Part shown: piece by piece, positions 1 through 12,700 of the stretch | Position numbering within the stretch: position 1 is the first letter of the stretch | How the letters are laid out: each line of letters begins with the position of its first letter | NCBI GenBank assembly: GCA_932521025.1 | Contig: OW051471.1 | Location: forward strand, 8,742,001 to 8,806,000 | DNA length: 64,000 nucleotides | Reading direction: 5' to 3' | Source: Oscheius onirici | Lineage: Eukaryota > Nematoda > Chromadorea > Rhabditida > Rhabditidae | Made by a program: the position numbers and the translations under genes | Notes under the pieces: generated by a model | The model's database searches: none | Told to the model about the DNA's origin: nothing | What the model saw: the letters and a program-made list of their open reading frames with translations, nothing else

Positions 1-51
1 CGAGTCGGAGAATTTTTAGGCACCGGCATCGCTCGGATGATTGATGAGTAA
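1..51 (+). CDS. 3' end of an upstream gene (partial)
   Basis: An open frame from base 1 ends at a TAA at 49-51. An acceptor-like TTTTTAG lies at 13-19, so the last exon may begin at base 20. An AATAAA-type polyadenylation signal follows at about 84-89, which fits a 3' UTR. At most 16 codons are visible, so the product cannot be identified. The gene would converge on the TGF-beta gene that ends at 210 on the other strand. Confidence 0.3.
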   Translation, partial: RVGEFLGTGIARMIDE

Positions 52-209
52 GAAACTGGCGCTTCTTTTTCTTCGAGATTCGTTAATAAAAACTTTATTA
101 ACACGCAGTTTGTAATTGTACTAAAGAATAATGCTTATACTGCTTTGAGACCAAGTAGAGTGTCATTTGTGAGGGGAGTAAAAGTTTCGGCAAGAGAATA
201 ATTCGGAAG

Positions 210-1941
210 CTAGACACAAGCACAGGAGTCGACAATCATTCTGGGGAAGTTTTTGATAGTGATTCTTCCCAGCTCGTCCTTGTAGAGAACAGTGAGAGAA
301 CGAGTCTCGTCCGGTGCACAGCAAACGACTCCGCTCTTCGGAAGAAGGAGAGACTGGAGTACGGCATGGTTCGACGGGTTCACATTCTAAACCCACGTTT
401 TGTTCGATGCAAAGACATTTCGTACCCTTGGAAGTGGATCAGGACAAGTTCCAGCACAGTGCCCGGCTTCAAAGAAGGCCGGGGCAAGAATAAAGTCGTG
501 CCAGCCGAGTTCGAAGAAGTCGATCACGAAAGAGTGGCGCTTACAAACCTGAACAAGTTTTCTTACATGCTCTTACAAAAGACGAACCTGGTTCTCTCTG
601 CCTTCTCCAAGCAGAACGACTCTGACGTCGTTGGAAAGTTCAGCTTTGACCGTTGTAGTTGCAACTTCCTGCTCTTCCTCTTCTCCAAATCCATTCCAGA
701 CATCGTCCTTGTCGTGCTTTCTCTTGCGGTGGACACGCATCTGAAAAGAGATCACAGCTTTTCAGTGTGCTGATGTCAGACTAACTCTTTTGTGGCCCTG
801 CTTGCTTCCAATTTCGTTGGCCTTCTCTCTCAAAGCTTCCAAATCGGTTGGAATTGAACGAACGGTAGTCGTGTCCTTCTTGCTCTCAGATTCCAGATTG
901 TACTCATAGTAACCTTTAGCGTCTCGTCTCTTCCTCTTCATCTTCTCCGCTTCATTCCTGACTGTCTGCGCATCAATGGTGTTGTCAGCTTTAGAGAAGA
1001 CCAGAAGGAATGGCGAACTCTTTCTGACCATTTCGCTGTAGGACCTCATTTTGACGTCCTTGCGACTGATCTTTAATTGAAAACATGTTAAGTCAAAAAC
1101 CTCAATTACTCGGAAAATCATCTGCTTAGCTCCGAGAGCATGAGATTCTACCAGACTTTTGGTCGCATCGAAGAGCACTCCCTCGTCTTCACGAACAATC
1201 TGCTGAAGGAACTGACCTGGATTTTCTCGGTATTAGTTTTGACCTTTATCAGCTCACCTTCGGTGCAATAATCGTTTGTACAAAGAGAGCGGGCGGTAAG
1301 TGAGCGGATCTTTCTTCCGGGAATACCTCGTCGACGGAGATGGAAATGGAGTTCGGCTCTCATAATCTTCTCATCACCAATCTTAGAAATGTCGAAAATC
1401 AACACTTCTTGTCCGTCAGACTTTCCTGAAGTTTAAGTGTTTGCTGACTTGTGGGTAAGACTAACCGACAGAGGGCTCAATGCTTCTGACAACGTTTCCA
1501 TCGTCTGAGCCATCTTCGTCGACAAACGATCGGTAGAGGTTTTCCATATAGCGAGAGGCTGACTTGCTCGGAATTGTCATGAGCACTGGCTTTACATCTG
1601 AAAATATTTGTTTGGTAAACAACTTTGCTTTTTTTCGCATGTGTTTCAGAGAGCAAGACTTTGGAAGAAGCAAGACCTCATCCATTGGTAAGAAATGATA
1701 AGCAAAGCATAGCATTTACTAGTTTAAAGCGAACTGATTGAAGGATTTTGTAAGTTTTCTACCATATTTCCAATGACTTATCTTGTGAGCATAAACGTCG
1801 GATGATTTTGATTGACTCACCTTCTGGCATTTTCTCGAAGCTCAACATCTCTTTCAGTGTCTCTTGAACAACATCTGGATCTTCGTAGAATGGTGCAACT
1901 AAGGGCAAAAAGAGTAGCAAGAGAGGCCACGTTCGCAGCAT
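210..1941 (-). CDS. TGF-beta superfamily ligand, BMP-like (421 aa, 8 exons)
   Basis: Secreted dimeric growth-factor precursor. Minus-strand exons: 1941-1821, 1597-1466, 1425-1244, 1202-1110, 1070-786, 740-588, 548-426, 386-210. All phases join, and most introns are 39-45 nt. Residues 1-18 are a signal peptide (MLRTWPLLLLFLPLVAPF). The prodomain follows, with two candidate furin-type sites: RKRR at 222-225, and RVHR/RKRK at about 273-279. The mature knot domain has all seven canonical cysteines (324, 353, 357, 385/386, 418, 420). It has the family's LGW motif near 336-338, SNHAVLQSL before the paired cysteines, and the terminal C-x-C ending ...SCACV. That gives one cysteine for the interchain bond, as in BMP-type ligands. 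I cannot decide between the nematode paralogues (dbl-1, tig-2, tig-3, unc-129 types), so no symbol is given. A trans-splice-like acceptor lies 5 bases before the ATG. Confidence 0.93.
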
Positions 1942-1946
1942 GTCTG

Positions 1947-1956
1947 CTGCAAAAAA
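1947..1956 (-). promoter_or_regulatory. probable trans-splice acceptor for the TGF-beta ligand gene
   Basis: On the minus strand a TTTTTTGCAG acceptor lies directly upstream of the ATG at 1941-1939, leaving a 5-base leader. I found no upstream coding exon. This layout is typical of nematode genes that receive a spliced leader. The signal is seen; its use is inferred. Confidence 0.5.
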
Positions 1957-4900
1957 GAGACCTAAAAGATCGGTTAATCAAAAGTTTCAAAGAGCTCAAG
2001 AAGCAACTATAGCTGGAGCCTGGAGAAGAACGCTACGACACTGCATCCCTCGAGGGAAAAGTTTCTGCGAGATTCAAATGTGTCGCCAAGCGGCAATTTG
2101 TCAAAAAGAAAAAGTGCCTGTGACCGAGGGGACGAGGCAAGAAGGGAGAAAAAGAGCTGATAACAGGAGGGGCAGAGGGCCACGGGAACGGGTCCAGGTA
2201 GCCAGAAAAGATATCAACGGGAAGGGAGAGTAGCGGTTGTAAAACATTTTTTGAGTCCTTCATTTGGTGATAAAATGCTGCCTGCCTCGATCAGCGGAAA
2301 GTTTCATTTCTTTTTTGTTTTAGAATTACGAAGTTGCAACTGTCAAAACAATGAAAAGAGTAAGAGAAAAGCTTGGTTCTACAACACCCCCTAGGATTCT
2401 TTTGAACTTATTAAATGAATGAAAGGGTGGAAGAGTTGATCTTAACAAAAACAAACAAGATTGCGGTAGCGATTTCGCATCTCCGGACAGACAACTGTCC
2501 TTCGTTGTGACCATGACAAACAGGTTAATTATAGGCGAACACAATGTGACACCTAAATGCTCCAATGCCTTCCGCTTTTCTAAAGACTTTGTCACTTTGA
2601 CTTGAAATCAGGTCGATGAGTTATAAAAGAGCGAGCGGCGAGATGGAAGAAAATTTGAATGAGTTTAGATGACAGCCGTGTGGTTCGAGAGAGAGCTACG
2701 GTAGCGGGCGACCTCTAGAGGAAGAGGTCCAACCCTGGGACAATAGTTAATTATGGAGAGCGACGAGTCGTGAAATTGACGGATGACCGACGGATACGGT
2801 AATCCGAGACAGAAACACCTGTTACCTGTCGGGACGAGGCACAAAGGTCTGGATTGGTACTAAATTGCGTACCGTTAGATTTGGTAGGGCAAACAGTAGG
2901 AAAGAGGACAGGTGGTCAATGATTGAGAATATGCTTTAGGCTTCGCGAGATTGACTTTTTCACAACAGCGTCGTTTTGACATTTTGGTGATGTTCTAATG
3001 TCGCGCCAAAGTTTTGAGAACCGACACACTTTTCGGAAAGTTATTGTGAGAGCGAACAATATGAACTTTTAGAAGGACTGAAAAGATGAATTCCAATTCA
3101 ATTGCAGCAAAAACATTTGCATGTAGTGGAGCTTCAAGCTCTTGTCCAAACGTATATTTACAAACTTAGAGCCAAATGATGAGAAATGTTACACAGTTAG
3201 TTGATTTCGGACATGGTTGGCAGATAGAAAGCAACCGAATGCGAAAGTCCTCACGGTGACCACGCAAGACTATCATGGGAAAATTTCTTCAGAACAAAGT
3301 TACAAGATTTTTGGATTATGTTGTATTGCATTGGTACAGGCTATTGCTACAATGGTAGAGAAAACTCTTATGAGACATATCTCATGCAGAGCGAAAACAT
3401 CAAGTAAGGGTATATTGAGCAAACACAGGAGGTGTTATGTGCGCGAGAAGGCTAACAAGACAATAGCTTGCAGTGAGATAAGAATAAATGGTAAACTTCC
3501 GCAGTAAAAGCTTGCGGATTCCGAGAGAAGCCAAGTACATTCGGGGGTCATAAAACAATCAGACTGGCCCATCACCTCGGGTCCTCTGCCAGTGTGTTTA
3601 CTCAAGATGAAACAAATGTCACAGACGGTGAATAAGCAGACGAAAATGTGAAAATTGAAAGCAGAGGGAAAGGTTCGAGGAGTGGCTGATGATTACACCA
3701 TCAGACAAGCCGGCCGACAAGACGAACAAATTGAACATTTAGGCTTAAGATAACATTGGTGCTGACCAGCTGTTGCTGCTGCCACTACATGCCCCGTTGA
3801 TGAATCGGCAGTGCTGTAAACGGAGCCGCTCCTCTACCACCTGCGGGACCATTGTCTTTCAGGAGGGACCGTTTTGGAGGGGACGTTTGGGGAGAAACAG
3901 AACCATTAGCAGATGATTGTGGTGTTAATAGCAGCTAATTTGACAGTAGAGTGAGCATTATAGCTGGACGGGTGCTCTCAACTAGAAGATTCGCATTTTG
4001 TATGCAAAATACGGTGGTTACTCAGCTGTGGAGTTCTGGTGCAGGTAAGGAAAATGAGGTCGTTGGAATGGTTGAATTGATCTGTGGAATAAGTCAACAA
4101 AATTGTAAAATAAGAGCTCAAAAATATTATTTTGTTGAAGATTGGGAGGCCGTACTTTCTACCATCTGTCTTTGGTTAGATGAACAGAAGTGTGAGTCAG
4201 TGTCATCTCGAAAATTCGATTAAATGGAAAATTCATCGGAGTCCAGCGAAGAATATGATGAGAACATTGATGGCAATAGCAGGAGTAGATACTACCAGAC
4301 TAGATTCTGCACTCGCATATAGAGACCACGGCAGATATTACAAAAAAGACACGCTCTGGAAGTCTGTAACAACAAAATCTTGGATATGCGTGACAGAGAA
4401 AATAAAAAGTTTAATGTAAAAACCCACCGTGTTCGCTTAACAATGAGGGTAGAAACTTTCGTAAGACTTTATTCACCAATTCACCAATTACTCTTGTCTA
4501 AGCAGCGCAAGTTTCCCTTAGTTCAGACTAGACCGAGATTAATCTCTTCCCCCGCGTCCGACGTTCCTTTTCTTTATGTGTACCGGGCAAGTGCGCCAAA
4601 TGTCTGTTTTCCGCAATCTGTCCCACTTACCACTTCCAAATTCTACCTATCTGCTCTTTTACCGACAAGAAGTCAAGCGAAAAACTTCTTCTTCGGTGTT
4701 CCCGGATCTTTCCTAGAAGAAAAAAGTATTTTTCTTATCAAATAATAGGATTAGTGCCAATCGTTTGACGTGACTGCAAACAGAGACTCTCGCGCATTGA
4801 ACTGTGGCTGAGTCATCTTTGACAAGTGGTCTTTGAATTACTTCTTCCGCGATTTTCAGACGAAACCAGTTCATTGCGGGGCACACCCAGGCCATACTGA

Positions 4901-6762
4901 TTCTCCCTAGGTCGTTTTTGCACGAAACATACGAGATTCACCTCGTGCATTGCTCCCACTGGGGCCTTTCGTCCACCAATTCAAACAAATGGCTGTCCTT
5001 TTTTTCTGGCACGTCTTTGAACTTCCTTTCTTCATTCTTGCGAACGTGGGAAAACACATTTCCTCTTCACTCGTGGTCTTATGTGGCTCTCCTCTTTCCA
5101 ATTCAATTGAAAGAGTCCTTCCGGACCTTGTGTCGACTTTTGCCTTTTCTTGTTGGCCATTTTAAGACTTTTCGCCTCCCGTGTTTACTTCTGAACAGAG
5201 TAGAGTTCGGAGTAATCCAGAAAATAATGAGGAGAGACTCAAAACAGACAAGGATTCAAACATTACGTTTTTTAGCTGTAAAACATGATACTGGACAGTA
5301 TTTTCAAAGTTGCTTTTGTCTGCATCTAAAAGTTGTTGATAGTTCATAAAACACTAAAAATTTCGACCTAGTTCTTGGGGCACTTTTACCAGGTTTATAT
5401 CACAATTCTACTTTGCTTCGACTTGCTGTCTACTATAGTTTTATGACAAAACGTGTGTACGATCTAAAATCAGCCACATGCAAAAGGTGATCGAGGGCCC
5501 TTCAATTGAACCCTGATGTCTTTGACTCACAGAGCTTGACTCATTTGTGTTCCTTCCTTCTGTCTGCCGCGACAAATTCGGATAATCACAGGAGAAGTGG
5601 GGGCGCCGCTTGTTTGAAACTTTCCCACGGCTCCCTCTTCCTTTTTAATCCTCCTTGCTGACCCCCGTCGTAAACTGCTCGTCTTTTCAAATTTAGATCA
5701 GAAGAGCTCCCAATATTTCTCTTTGAATGGTTTTCTGCGAGTTCCGCTTTTGTTTTACTTGACATCCACTTGAAAAGCTGCTCACAAGGCTGTTCGAAAA
5801 TCTGTTTGTTCTTCCTCTCACCTGTGTGTCCTCGTAGGTTGTTTCACTTTAGTAAAACGCCGGATTTCACCAATTTTCCTTCAAATAAAAGCTGAAGAGC
5901 CTATGGTACCTCTTTTAGTATTCATCTCCCTAGCAAATCTCTGTCAATTTCTCAAAAGTAATTGCACTTTGTCAATCGGAGCAACAGCTGGGAAATCTTT
6001 GATCCGGCGTCCTCCATTCAATGAACTCTCATTGTGTCCAGTTGGCCCCTCTCCTTCCTCCACGCGACTCACAATTGCCTTGACGCCTGTTGCTCTCTGT
6101 CTCATGTCAGATATGAAGTATTGGGGTACTCATATTGTGATCGAGCACTTGGGAGGGGGATAAAAAGTCTCATCATTATGATTCACAGAAGTGTTGCAAA
6201 TGGAACTCCAATTGGACTAAAAGATTCGCAGCTGCTGCCATCACGAATAGTTTTTCGTGGGCAATTGGGCAACAGACTGGAACTTTTGCATTTTTTAGGG
6301 AACTCTAGGTATTCTATCTGTTGTTTCCTGCGGCATGATTTTTGTCTGCCAACTTTGCTCAAAGAGCCAGGTTCAGAATGTTTTGGAGAAAACAAAAAAA
6401 TGTAGGCATCAGAAAAATAAGTTAGAAACCAGTTCTTCGGTTCTTTTCATCTCCGTCTTACAACCACCAACTTTAAATTATTTACGGAAGCATCCCACTC
6501 AGTGTTTGTTCTAAAGTCACTCTTCTTCCTCTCCTGTCACACTCAATTCTGAAAGTAATCGTATCCGAATGTTTACTACGCCTAAAATATTCGCTCGTAA
6601 AGTGTTTGTTACTCGAATAAGACTCCTGACTCGTCTACGCCACTCCTAATCAGCCCTAGGAGAAAAGCTGACCCTTCCCCCGGAACCGACTCACCCAAAA
6701 CCTGAGATAAGGCCGCGTACACGTGTTACAACCTCACCGCTCACTGCTCACTCTCGGCTGTA
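1957..6762. other. gene-free stretch between divergent TGF-beta and FGD genes
   Basis: About 4.8 kb with only short, non-conserved open frames and no family motifs on either strand. Two divergent, probably developmentally regulated genes flank it, so it probably holds their promoters and enhancers. I recognise no specific element. A CAG|GTAAGG donor-like site at about 4042-4050 has an open frame upstream but no ATG or partner exon that I could defend. Confidence 0.4.
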
Positions 6763-9700
6763 ATGCCGTTGAGTATTTACCGGAGTCTATCCCCAGGCGG
6801 CCACCAGAAGGAGATGAGGGCTGCCTGTCGGCACTTTCCTCCCACTGACCTGCCACGTAAGTACCTGTCTCATTTGCATAATCTTCTTTGTGTGTGTCGG
6901 GGTGGTTGGCGAGAAAAGTCTGTTAAATATTGTTTTCAATCATCTGTTCTGGCATGAGAAATGCAATGTAAGTATTTTTTATTCATTCTCTGAACTCTTA
7001 TAGAATATTTTCTGAACATTCTCGGAACATCCTGTTGATCTTGACTTTTATCTAAAAAATGAGAAATTACCAACTAACCTGTCCCGTTTTCTTTCTCGTG
7101 TTCTCAGCATACCCGTTGAACTAATGTGTCGCACTCATGGCCGCAAAAAAGTGTCGGTTCCCTAATGCATGGGACACACACATCCTACCCTCCAGCTGGT
7201 CCTACTCACAGCTGCAAAGTTTTTTTCTCCTTTTTTCCTCTTCCTTTAACACTCGTATGCTATTCTCTACATCCTCTCAAAATAAGACGACCGAATCGTT
7301 ATTACTTAATTTAATTGACGGCTCTTTTTCTTCAGCCGAGGCGAGTCTAACGACTCTCGTTGGTCACAGAGCCCAGACCCGGCAATTATTTTACCCAATC
7401 CGGGGCCAGTTTTTGACCTTCTTTTGAATTATTTGGCTTCCACCAGAAAAAGTATCAGGTTTCAAATATTTTCGACCGACACATGTTCAGCTATCACTCA
7501 TTCCTCTCAGACATCATCAAGTTTCTGTTCCGGTCGAAGAATACATGGGATCTTCGGAACAGATATTTTTATGTTTTCTCATGCATTCGAGAGGGGCAAC
7601 GTGTGTCCCGTTTTTAGGTTATTGCGATTATGAGAAAAAGAAAACTCTATGAGAAAAAGGAGAGAACGGAGGACTTGAGAATCCGAGTCTGTTCAAACTT
7701 ACCTTAACTTGGTTACCACTGGTTTCCAGACACATTTCTGGAATAGCTTGAGGTTCAGAGGCTAATATGATCTCCGGAAATTTCTTAATCTAAAATGCTT
7801 TAAAGCAATCAAATCCCTAGACTTCAGATTGTTAGAAGGGTAGAGATTAGATTTTTGAACCAACGGGACTCAAATAGCTTTTTTCTAACAGCGCTACCTT
7901 TTCTGTCAAATGCAACAGATGCCTCGTTTTTACCAAAACCATTAAATGAAACCCCTCAGTTCACGCACGACTACCTACAGTTGTATAATTCACGGGCCAT
8001 CAGCAGTCGAACTTTGCACACTCGGTGTGTCCTCGTCCTCCCCGTTCTCATGTCCACTTTAGACCAGTTCCTCCTCAGTGGGAGATTGTAAGACATCTGT
8101 TGATATCATTCTTTTAAAATTAGCCATTCTATGAGTATTTTCTGGACCTTCGTTCCGTTTGTTGTTTGCTTGTCTTTCAAGGGTTGGCTCTCTATCTCTC
8201 CATTCGGTTTCGTTTTTTGAAACAAATTAAGACATTTCTGAAGAATTCTTCATAGCTTCATTTTTATAAAAAGAAAACGCCTCCCGGTGAGGCTTTATAC
8301 AAAAATTTTAACCCGCACTCGGAAAGGCTGATCATGCTTTTTAGAGCTTAGGGGGGCGACAGTTCTGACTGGCTTAAGAAGTGGTCAGCTTCCTAAGCCG
8401 AACCTTTCAAAAAGCTGTCATTTTATATTTGCAAAACAATTGGTATACATCTGGTTCATGACCTGGTCCACCCCCACTGACCGCTACGACCATGTGTCCA
8501 CAACTGTTGTGCTCTCGGCCACATAAGAGACAACCGAGGTCACACCTCGGCTCAAAACAAGATCGGTGTACGGGCGATTGTTTCCTTTCTCTTGTATGTT
8601 CAGCTCAGTTGAGTCTCTCCTCACAAAAAAACAATGTTCGTCTCTCTCTTCCGAAGGTGGGCGTGGTATATTCCGAGTGAGGGGCAATTTCACGTGGTTC
8701 TCTCTCCTCCAGCCCGCGATCTCCGTTTTGTCGCGCCGCCGGTCTTCTCACTGAACCGGTGTCATCCGCATCTGAAAAGAGCGCCATGTCCGTGGGTGAG
8801 TACTGTTTATATTATTTACAAGACCATTTTTCAATCTAGAAAAGTTGTAGCGAAAAATGGCAAACGGGCTCTCTAACGGGGTACTGTTTGCTCGCTGACG
8901 TGTCCCTCCAGTCGCGATTAGCGCTGGCAAACTTTTGCTTTCCGTGGCAGACGTCGAGGAAAGGCTCTAAAGCTTTTGCGGTAATTTGAGCTCAGTTTGA
9001 CGATTAGAAGAGAGAGCGTTTACGTGAACTTGAAACGTGAAACTTTAACGGAGAAGCTCCAATGACCACTGATGAAAAAAGCAGAGCAGTCACATTTTCA
9101 GAACAAATAGAACCCAGAAATCTTCGGAATTAGAGAATCACTAGACAAATTTTTAGTACACTCTGGTTAATTCGACCATTCAGATGGATTGTTTACAATA
9201 AGCGCTTACTGCGTTGTCCACAAAATAAAAAGCATGTTTTCTAGCTGTCTGGCTGAGAATTCCAGAGGCTCACTCTGGAGTTCTCAGCCAGACGTAGCCG
9301 ATACTTTTTAGGCCATCGGAACTTGGTTATTTTTGTCCTAATCGACTTTTCATTGCGGATAATCATCTTTGTCGAAACTGCGTTGTTTTGAAGTGATTTT
9401 TTTGAATGGAAGTCAAGAATGTGAAAATCAAGTTTGCCTGAAGCCACAATCTTTCTATCCTGTTATTAACGGAAATTATCAGTGACTACTTCCCTATTCT
9501 CCCGTCAGCCTTATCAGTTTCCGTCGATTTCCTAGCATTTCTTTACTCTCGACTCATCATACTCCCCTCTCGACCCCTCCCATTTTTTGATCTCGAATCG
9601 ATTCGGACGCCGAGTATTTGCATGACAGTGTGTGTTTGAATATTGCCTCCTATTGTCGTCAAAAGCGTGATGGGGAGACGACTGTTCCTTTGATAAGGAA

Positions 9701-12700
9701 TCACGTCAGCAGAGCCTCGGCTGCTTGGACAAGCATATTTTGCAGGCGGAAGTTTCTTTGGACAGAAAGGTCAATCTAGTAACAGACCGACAGAGCCTGT
9801 TGTTCACTGTTTTCGAATGATTCATCGCGGCGACGCGACTCACTCAGTCTCTCCGCCAACAGATACAATTGTTTCAATTCAGCAGCACGCTTCTAGTGAC
9901 GGAGTTTTTTTTCGCAGATTGACTTTTTCTTCCATTTTGATTGAAGCCCTTCCAGCTTTTTTGAACGGACCTTCTGTCTCTTGTGACTCGGGGCCAATGC
10001 ATAAAACTGCGTCAAAGCGACAATTTCCTGGATTAGAACAATCCGCGGACGGAAAGCAACGGCTCTTTGATGGCTATTGAGGAGGTTGAATGTGGGAAAA
10101 CAACTGCATACAGCGGAACACTTTGGCGGCAATCAGCTGATCCAACAGTTACGATTTTCGATGACCGTAAAAGGGAACTGGGAAATATGGCGGAATTTTT
10201 ACAACTCGTTATTTTTTGCTTCCTTCATTCTAACTGCTTGCTCGGAACAGACAACCACTAAGATAAGATTTGATTATGGCTAAACTGTTCTGAATTGTTC
10301 CAAGGAGATGATATTTTTTCGGTCATTTTGCAATCTGTGGAGGCACGAGACTCTAAAGGTTAAAGCCAAATGATACTCATTTTATCCATTAACTTATCTA
10401 CCCTTGAAAACTTTTTATGGTTCCATTTTTATGTTCTTCTTGCCAAAGATGGATCTTGAATTAAGAATTTTTCATCCCTTCTCTTTTTATAAACTCCAAA
10501 AAAGCTAAAATTTCCTTATTTCATTCTCATCCGTTCTTTTGCTCTTCCTTCTCATCTATTCTTTTAATAGCCTCTGTCTCATTACCTACTTGTGTCCACT
10601 TTGCCGTCCTTGTACGATGACACCTAGCCTGACAATTTACGGCCGCGAGTGTGAGACAGGTCTCAAATTTGTTGGTTATTTGGTCGCCTGCCGGGAGGGA
10701 CAACTGTCCTCGTGCCAACTTAACACGACGACCCCAGACCGCAAATAAGTCAAACTGAACGATGTAGCTGTCAGCAAGAGAGGGAGGTCTTTCTTTCTCA
10801 AACTTTGTCACATTTTCAAACGGCCGTTAAGATTTTATGGAGAGAGACCTCGGGCGGTGAATCAGCTCCAATAGTGTGGGCTGAAGAAGGTGTACTAGTG
10901 ACACAGTCTGTTTTTCCCATCTGCCGCTGACAAATTCGATTCTAGATTCTTGAACCATTCCGTTTTTGAGCAAATGAGTAGTTGTTTGGACTCCGCCCCA
11001 TAGTTTCCTCCTCTTGCTCTTCACTCACAGAGGTTTCAATGTTTCAGCTTTCCCTTGAATCCCAAAAAAAGTTGGAGATTATGCGTGGCCTTTATTTTTC
11101 TTTGAATAAAAGCAGAAGTTTGGTTTGCTCTAATTTAAGTACGTAACTTTACCTTTCCATATGCCTCTTTTCCGCTTTTGAAACAAGAAGATGTCTAATT
11201 TGCTCTGAGCCAGTTGCTCACCAAAATAGTAATGTTTTCCTAAATTCCATCAATCGTCTTTGTTTTTCCTGCGATGCCTCTGCACTTCGAATTCTTCTCC
11301 GCTTACGCCATAGAATTACTAAAAACAAGCATTAAATCTTAGGAATTTGTTCTAGAACCCTTGTCTAGAACTGGGTTCTCTGATTCCCAGCCAAAAACAT
11401 CCTCTTCCTTACTGCTCTCCTACACATAGTTTTTGTTACTAACGTTCTTTGAGCTGCCGGCTAACGAACCAACAGAGCAGTTCGTTTTTCTCTACTGCAT
11501 TTTATTACAAGCAGCGTCACGTAATGTTTTGCCCGCTTAACCAATTAGTCCAACACGTCCAAGTATTCTTTGTGTTAATCCTTCTTCTCTCAACACAGCT
11601 ACAATCGTCCACTTTCAGCACCTGTGCCGTGGCATCGCGCAGTCAAGCAACTGGCTGGAGGCCAGACATCGTTTTCGTCTAAAACAATGTCTCTAGTGCA
11701 GCAGGCTCCGATCCATGCTCTATCCAATCTGGGAACTATCGACTGTGAGTATCCTTCGGTTGATCTGGAAGGTGGAGATCTCATCTCAAAAGAACACGTG
11801 AGTACTAGCCTTAGGAGAAAATAGGCATAAGCTTCAGCACGAAGAGATTGACGCTGACGGTGTCCGAACTATTGTCTTCACTTTTGTGATTAGAAAACCA
11901 GGAGGATGGGAGGTGACTCGAACCATTCGGCAGAAGATCAACGTCATTATGACCAACTATCAGCAAAACATTCGAGTCACGAATGGCTGCGGTAAGCTTG
12001 CAAGTTCTTGGATTGTAGTCAACTTTCCATGCAGTCAAACTTCTTTGACTGTCCAATATATATTTCCCAGCTAAAAATATTGTGAACAATGAAACTGATG
12101 TGACATTAGTAATGCCATCTTCAAAAATGTTGTTCGGCTACCTCCAATTTGACATTTTTCATGTCTAAGACTCGAACATGTTCTTTCCAATGACCCATTA
12201 CCTCATTAGCCTAGAAATAGCTTCTCAAATATTGGTAGGCGTGAAAAAGCATTCATGCAGCATAATTTTGGCCCCATTGGGTTCAAAGCAACTCGTTTTT
12301 GGACCATTTTAATTTTTATGATGGTTTTTCAGAAGCCGAAGTTGAGACAAAGTGCGAGCAGGCTCGTGGTGACATTTACGGTATTCGGCCAACACAATCT
12401 TCAGTTCAACGAAGTCTTCATACTCTCGGTCCCAGCGACAGGATGATGCAATTGGACCTCAATAATCCCAAGGTACTTTTTGCCATTTCCTGCCCACCTC
12501 CTCTCCCTTTTGTTCTGAGCAAGTAGGCCAGATGGTGGACAAATTGCGTCCGTCTGGACAGACATGGAAAGGGGAAGGAGGAAGAAAGACTGCAAAAGTT
12601 TTTGGGCCTGCACTGAAAGGGGTGACATCAGTCCAAGATTTATTGCTCCATTAGGCACTGGACTAACTATTTTTCCTCCTGCCCATTCAGTTAGACTGGA

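Noticed and set aside
1461-1715. Long first exon reading for the second TGF-beta exon
   Set aside because: The upstream part of this frame has no prodomain character. A clear TTTTCAG acceptor at 1598-1604 and phase continuity with the signal-peptide exon place the exon start at 1597.
4907-5349. Frames of 60-143 codons on both strands
   Set aside because: Mutually overlapping, low-complexity Phe/Ser/Leu-rich translations of pyrimidine-rich DNA; no signal, motif or splice support.
9817-10080. ATG-initiated 87-codon plus frame in the FGD intron
   Set aside because: An equally open antisense frame covers it and it has no motif; no independent evidence of a gene.
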